7,768 nucleotides of DNA from NCBI GenBank assembly GCA_002394235.1, contig DGTF01000070.1:6684-14451 (forward strand), in the 5' to 3' direction. Origin of the DNA: Eubacterium sp. UBA4343. Lineage in GTDB: Bacteria > Bacillota > Clostridia > Lachnospirales > Lachnospiraceae. A program made the translations under genes and the position numbers. Within the stretch, counting starts at the first letter, position 1. The number at the start of each line of letters is the position of its first letter. Shown piece by piece: positions 5,912 to 7,768 of this stretch. Under the pieces are notes generated by a model. It was not told the DNA's origin, searched no databases, and saw nothing but the letters and a program-made list of their open reading frames with translations.

Positions 5912-7383
5912 TCTTCCTCCCCGCTATGCTCTTTCGTGCGGCCGATAACCAGTCTGGAATTTCCCCCGCTCTTGGTGATTTTCTCATATGGAAGTCCAAG
6001 TTCCTGATGAAGGATCTCCATGGTACGCGGAGAACAGAAGCCTGCCTGACAGCGTCCCATGCCTGCTCTCGTTCTGCGCTTGACGCCGTCCAGGGAGCGG
6101 GCGCCGAGCGGGCGGCGGATTGCGTCCAGAATTTCTCCCTCGGTCACGGATTCGCATCGGCAGATAATTCTTCCGTATGCGGGATTTTTTCGAATCAGCT
6201 CGTTTCTCTCCTCATAGGAAAGAGAGGCAGGATTCAGAATTCCCTTTCGGGTTCCGGTCCAGTTCTCCTTCCGCTCCGGTTTCATCTTCTCTTCCAGCAG
6301 CTGTCTTACATATTCGCCAATCGCGGGACTCGAGGACAGGCCGGGGGATTCAATTCCCGCACAGTCGATAAAATGAGGCGCATCCTCTACCTCTCCGATA
6401 ATGAAATCATGGCCGTCTTCATGAGCCCTGAGTCCGGCAAAGGAGGTGATCACCTGGCGCATAGGTATATTTTTCACACTCTTCGCGGCTTTTTCTATGA
6501 TTTCGTTCAGGCTGTCCGCCGTTGTATTTGTGCCTTCTTTGTTCCCGATGTCCTGTGCATTCGGTCCGATCAGCAGGTTGCCGTGAATCGTGGGTGTTAC
6601 CAGAACACCCTTCCCCATTTTCCCCGGCTGTGCAAACACCGTGTGGGACACATGATTTCCGGCTGCATGGTCAAGCAGGCAGTAGCTGCCGCGTCTCGGG
6701 GTGATATGTATTTTCCTGGCGCTTACCATATTGTGGAAGACATCTGCATAGACGCCGGCCGCGTTGACAAGATACCTGGTCCGGTATTCTCCGTTACAGG
6801 TGCGGATCTTCCAGATCCTCTCTCCGTCCGGCTTCACGTTCTCTGCCTCGATTTTTTCCACTTCAGTATTGAAGAAAAAGTCGACGCCGTTGACGTATGC
6901 ATTTTCTGCCATCGCAATATTCAGAAGGAACGGGCAGATAATTCCGCTTGTTTTTGCATGAAATGCGCCTACGACATCGTCCGCGAGATTCGGCTCGATG
7001 GCGAGAGCTTCCTCTCTGCTCAGGATTTCCATGCTGTCGGCGCTGAGGCCGTTGGCAATTCCGCGGTCATACAGCTCCTGAAGTCCTCCCAGCTCTTCCG
7101 GGTCCGTGCAGACCACAAGGGCACCGTTTCTTCGGAACGGTACATCAAGATCCACGGCAATCTTATCCATCATTTCGTTACCACGAACATTCAGCTTTGC
7201 CATCATGCTCCCTGTTGCTGCATCGAAACCGGCGTGCACAATCGCACTGTTGGCCTTGGTTGTGCCGCAGCAGACATCTTCTTCCTTTTCCAGCACACAG
7301 ATATTGAATCTGTACCTGGAAAGCTCCCGGGCAATCGCGCATCCGCTCACTCCCGCTCCTATAATGATCACATCATACAGCAT
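5908..7383 (-). CDS. GlpA-like FAD oxidoreductase with C-terminal BFD-type [2Fe-2S] domain
   Basis: This 491-aa protein belongs to the DAO/GlpA family. The FAD-binding motif GAGVSG is at residues 9-14 after DVIII, followed by LEKEEDVCCGTTKANSAIVHAGFD, typical of glycerol-3-phosphate dehydrogenases and L-2-hydroxyglutarate oxidases. NAAGVYAD at 207-214 and FIDCAGIESPGLSSSPAIGEYV at 338-359 complete the FAD fold. The C-terminal domain has CRC at C408/C410 and C445/C450 (CQAGFC), the BFD-like [2Fe-2S] ligand pattern. It most likely oxidises glycerol-3-phosphate to dihydroxyacetone phosphate and passes electrons to its partner subunit. E. coli GlpA is somewhat longer. AGGAGG lies 11 nt before the ATG at 7383; a nearer ATG, 4 nt from AGGAGG, is out of frame and soon stops. 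It is the first gene of the operon. An L-2-hydroxyglutarate oxidase activity is the main alternative. Confidence 0.85.
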   Translation of the reverse strand: MLYDVIIIGAGVSGCAIARELSRYRFNICVLEKEEDVCCGTTKANSAIVHAGFDAATGSMMAKLNVRGNEMMDKIAVDLDVPFRRNGALVVCTDPEELGGLQELYDRGIANGLSADSMEILSREEALAIEPNLADDVVGAFHAKTSGIICPFLLNIAMAENAYVNGVDFFFNTEVEKIEAENVKPDGERIWKIRTCNGEYRTRYLVNAAGVYADVFHNMVSARKIHITPRRGSYCLLDHAAGNHVSHTVFAQPGKMGKGVLVTPTIHGNLLIGPNAQDIGNKEGTNTTADSLNEIIEKAAKSVKNIPMRQVITSFAGLRAHEDGHDFIIGEVEDAPHFIDCAGIESPGLSSSPAIGEYVRQLLEEKMKPERKENWTGTRKGILNPASLSYEERNELIRKNPAYGRIICRCESVTEGEILDAIRRPLGARSLDGVKRRTRAGMGRCQAGFCSPRTMEILHQELGLPYEKITKSGGNSRLVIGRTKEHSGEEE

Positions 7384-7417
7384 CGTACATTTTACCTCCT
7401 GATTTCTGGACTTCTGA

Positions 7418-7437
7418 CCTGCAGGGGCCCCCGCAGG
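7418..7437 (-). promoter_or_regulatory. GC-rich hairpin in the glpA-like leader
   Basis: On the minus strand CCTGC-GGGG-G-CCCC-T-GCAGG is almost a perfect palindrome. It ends 34 nt before the start codon and about 20 nt before the ribosome binding site. No T-tract follows, so it is not a terminator by itself. It could stabilise the mRNA 5' region or impede scanning; this role is inference. Confidence 0.4.
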
Positions 7438-7473
7438 CAGCAGGGAAAAAGAGCTTTATGAATTCCCCCTGCA

Positions 7474-7522
7474 ATCGTGACGCTTGCCGCATTCGGCTGC
7501 GGCTCACTGTTCGCGTAAAAAA
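7474..7522 (-). repeat. Terminator-trailing intergenic repeat, copy 2
   Basis: These 49 nt match 4008-4071 (copy 1 minus its 15-nt insertion) at 47 positions, in the same orientation. On the minus strand it starts with the six T of the preceding terminator and continues ACGCGAACAGTGAGCCGC. GCCGCA (7503-7498) pairs with TGCGGC (7491-7486) around a 6-nt loop, and ACGC (7516-7513) with GCGT (7483-7480) outside it. Both differences between the copies fall outside the GCCGCA/TGCGGC stem. Confidence 0.7.
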
Positions 7523-7567
7523 GAGTCAGCACATAAACAGTACGATGTACTGTTCAGCGACTGACTC
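7517..7567 (-). terminator. Intrinsic terminator upstream of the glp-like operon
   Basis: On the minus strand GAGTCAG (7567-7561) pairs with CTGACTC (7529-7523). Inside it AACAGTAC (7554-7547) pairs with GTACTGTT (7543-7536) around a 3-nt loop, with a 6x6 internal loop between the two helices, and six T follow (7522-7517). No open reading frame ends just before it in this window. It therefore terminates either a small RNA starting near 7683 or, conditionally, the leader of the glp-like operon, whose first start codon is 134 nt further on. Confidence 0.85.
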
Positions 7568-7683
7568 ATTGTTCTCCAGCTGCAATATTAGATTTGACTG
7601 TTCCCTCTCCCGGAATTCATCAGGGCCGTTCCAAAAGGAACGCCGCGCTGCAGGTGGTACCTTGTCCTCTGAAATCCGGAACT
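7568..7683 (-). ncRNA. Candidate structured leader or small RNA before the terminator
   Basis: No open frame of note crosses this stretch on the minus strand. CCGGATTTCA (7679-7670) pairs with TGAATTCCGG (7619-7610) at 9 of 10 positions. Within it GGCGTTCC and GGAACgGCC (7644-7637 and 7632-7624) form a stable hairpin with a TTTT loop, and AGGT/ACCT forms a small one near 7661-7651. The heptamer GAACAGT occurs here, in the terminator 5' arm and again just after the T-tract, so the terminator 3' arm has alternative partners. I recognise no known riboswitch or small RNA family. Either an attenuator for the glp-like operon or an independent RNA of about 165 nt is possible. Confidence 0.4.
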
Positions 7684-7684
7684 A

Positions 7685-7698
7685 ATTGTATTGTAACA
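7685..7698 (-). promoter_or_regulatory. Extended -10 promoter candidate upstream of the glp-like operon
   Basis: The minus strand reads TGTTACAATACAAT: a TGn-extended TACAAT (7695-7690) with a second TACAAT overlapping by one base. The -35 region is poor (CACACA at 17 nt), as at the met operon promoter candidate. Transcription would start near 7683. The interval between the terminator and the glpA-like start codon shows no comparable -10, so this is the best candidate promoter for the operon. Confidence 0.45.
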
Positions 7699-7768
7699 CA
7701 TCTTTCAGCGTTTGTGTGTTATTTATCCGTTAATTTTTTTTACCCCAAAAATGAAATTTTAAATTCCA
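7699..7768. other. AT-rich right edge without a gene
   Basis: All three minus-strand frames meet stop codons within the first 40 nt from the edge, and no plus-strand frame of note begins here. The stretch is strongly AT-rich with T- and A-runs, consistent with a promoter upstream region. I see no further structured element. Confidence 0.5.

Noticed and set aside
7641..7670. T-box-like string AGGTGGTACC on the plus strand
   Set aside because: The following GCG/CGC helix and matching GUCCCU arm are missing, no specifier stem is evident before it, and no plus-strand gene follows in the window. GGTACC is palindromic, which makes the resemblance easy to obtain by chance.
7458..7685. 75-codon plus-strand frame in the right intergenic region
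   Set aside because: It runs through the repeat, the terminator and the structured leader, has no ribosome binding site of note and no recognisable domain.
1..7768. CRISPR array, tRNA, rRNA, insertion sequence or phage genes
   Set aside because: No regularly spaced repeats, tRNA-like cloverleaf, rRNA segments, transposase or phage motifs were seen on either strand.

Overview
The window looks like a chromosomal segment from a strictly anaerobic member of the Clostridia (Bacillota), plausibly a Lachnospiraceae- or Eubacteriaceae-like acetogen. The reasons are clostridial-type gene families, strong AGGAGG-type ribosome binding sites, a base composition that looks close to balanced, and a MetF/MetV/RnfC2 gene set typical of acetogens using an NADH-linked methylene-tetrahydrofolate reductase. 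The species cannot be named from the sequence. All six convincing protein genes are on the minus strand, so transcription runs from right to left.

Right part (7768 to 4066, minus strand). The right edge is AT-rich and has no gene. An extended -10 promoter candidate near 7690 leads into about 165 nt of structured, apparently non-coding RNA that ends in a strong intrinsic terminator (7567-7517). After a copy of an intergenic repeat and a GC-rich hairpin, a three-gene operon follows: a GlpA-like FAD oxidoreductase with a C-terminal BFD-type [2Fe-2S] domain (7383-5908), a GlpB-like two-Rossmann FAD/NAD(P) oxidoreductase (5911-4520), and a small DUF1667 cysteine protein (4505-4137). The trio resembles the clostridial anaerobic glycerol-3-phosphate oxidation module, without a GlpC anchor in this window. 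A strong terminator (4126-4066) closes the operon.

Middle (4136 to 3659). This 477-nt gap holds that terminator, a second copy of the intergenic repeat (49 nt shared with the first, 47 identical, plus a 15-nt insertion), a near-perfect 15-bp hairpin whose relative lies at the left window edge, a second terminator-like hairpin, two small dyads, an extended -10 promoter candidate (3796-3804), and a leader of about 130 nt that folds on paper into a closed multibranch structure.

Left part (3658 to 74, minus strand). A second operon encodes a MetV-RnfC fusion of the RnfC2 type (654 aa), a stand-alone MetV (210 aa) and MetF (293 aa). Together these fit a heterotrimeric NADH-dependent methylene-THF reductase, the methyl-branch step of the Wood-Ljungdahl pathway that reduces methylene-THF to methyl-THF. 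RnfC2 would oxidise NADH through FMN and Fe-S centres, MetV would connect or stabilise, and MetF would carry the flavin active site.

Working together: the right operon would generate reducing equivalents from a glycerol-3-phosphate-like substrate, and the left operon would consume NADH for C1 reduction. The physical adjacency suggests a metabolic link, but the terminators between them indicate independent transcription. The least explained material is intergenic: two structured leaders and a repeat that directly trails terminator T-tracts.
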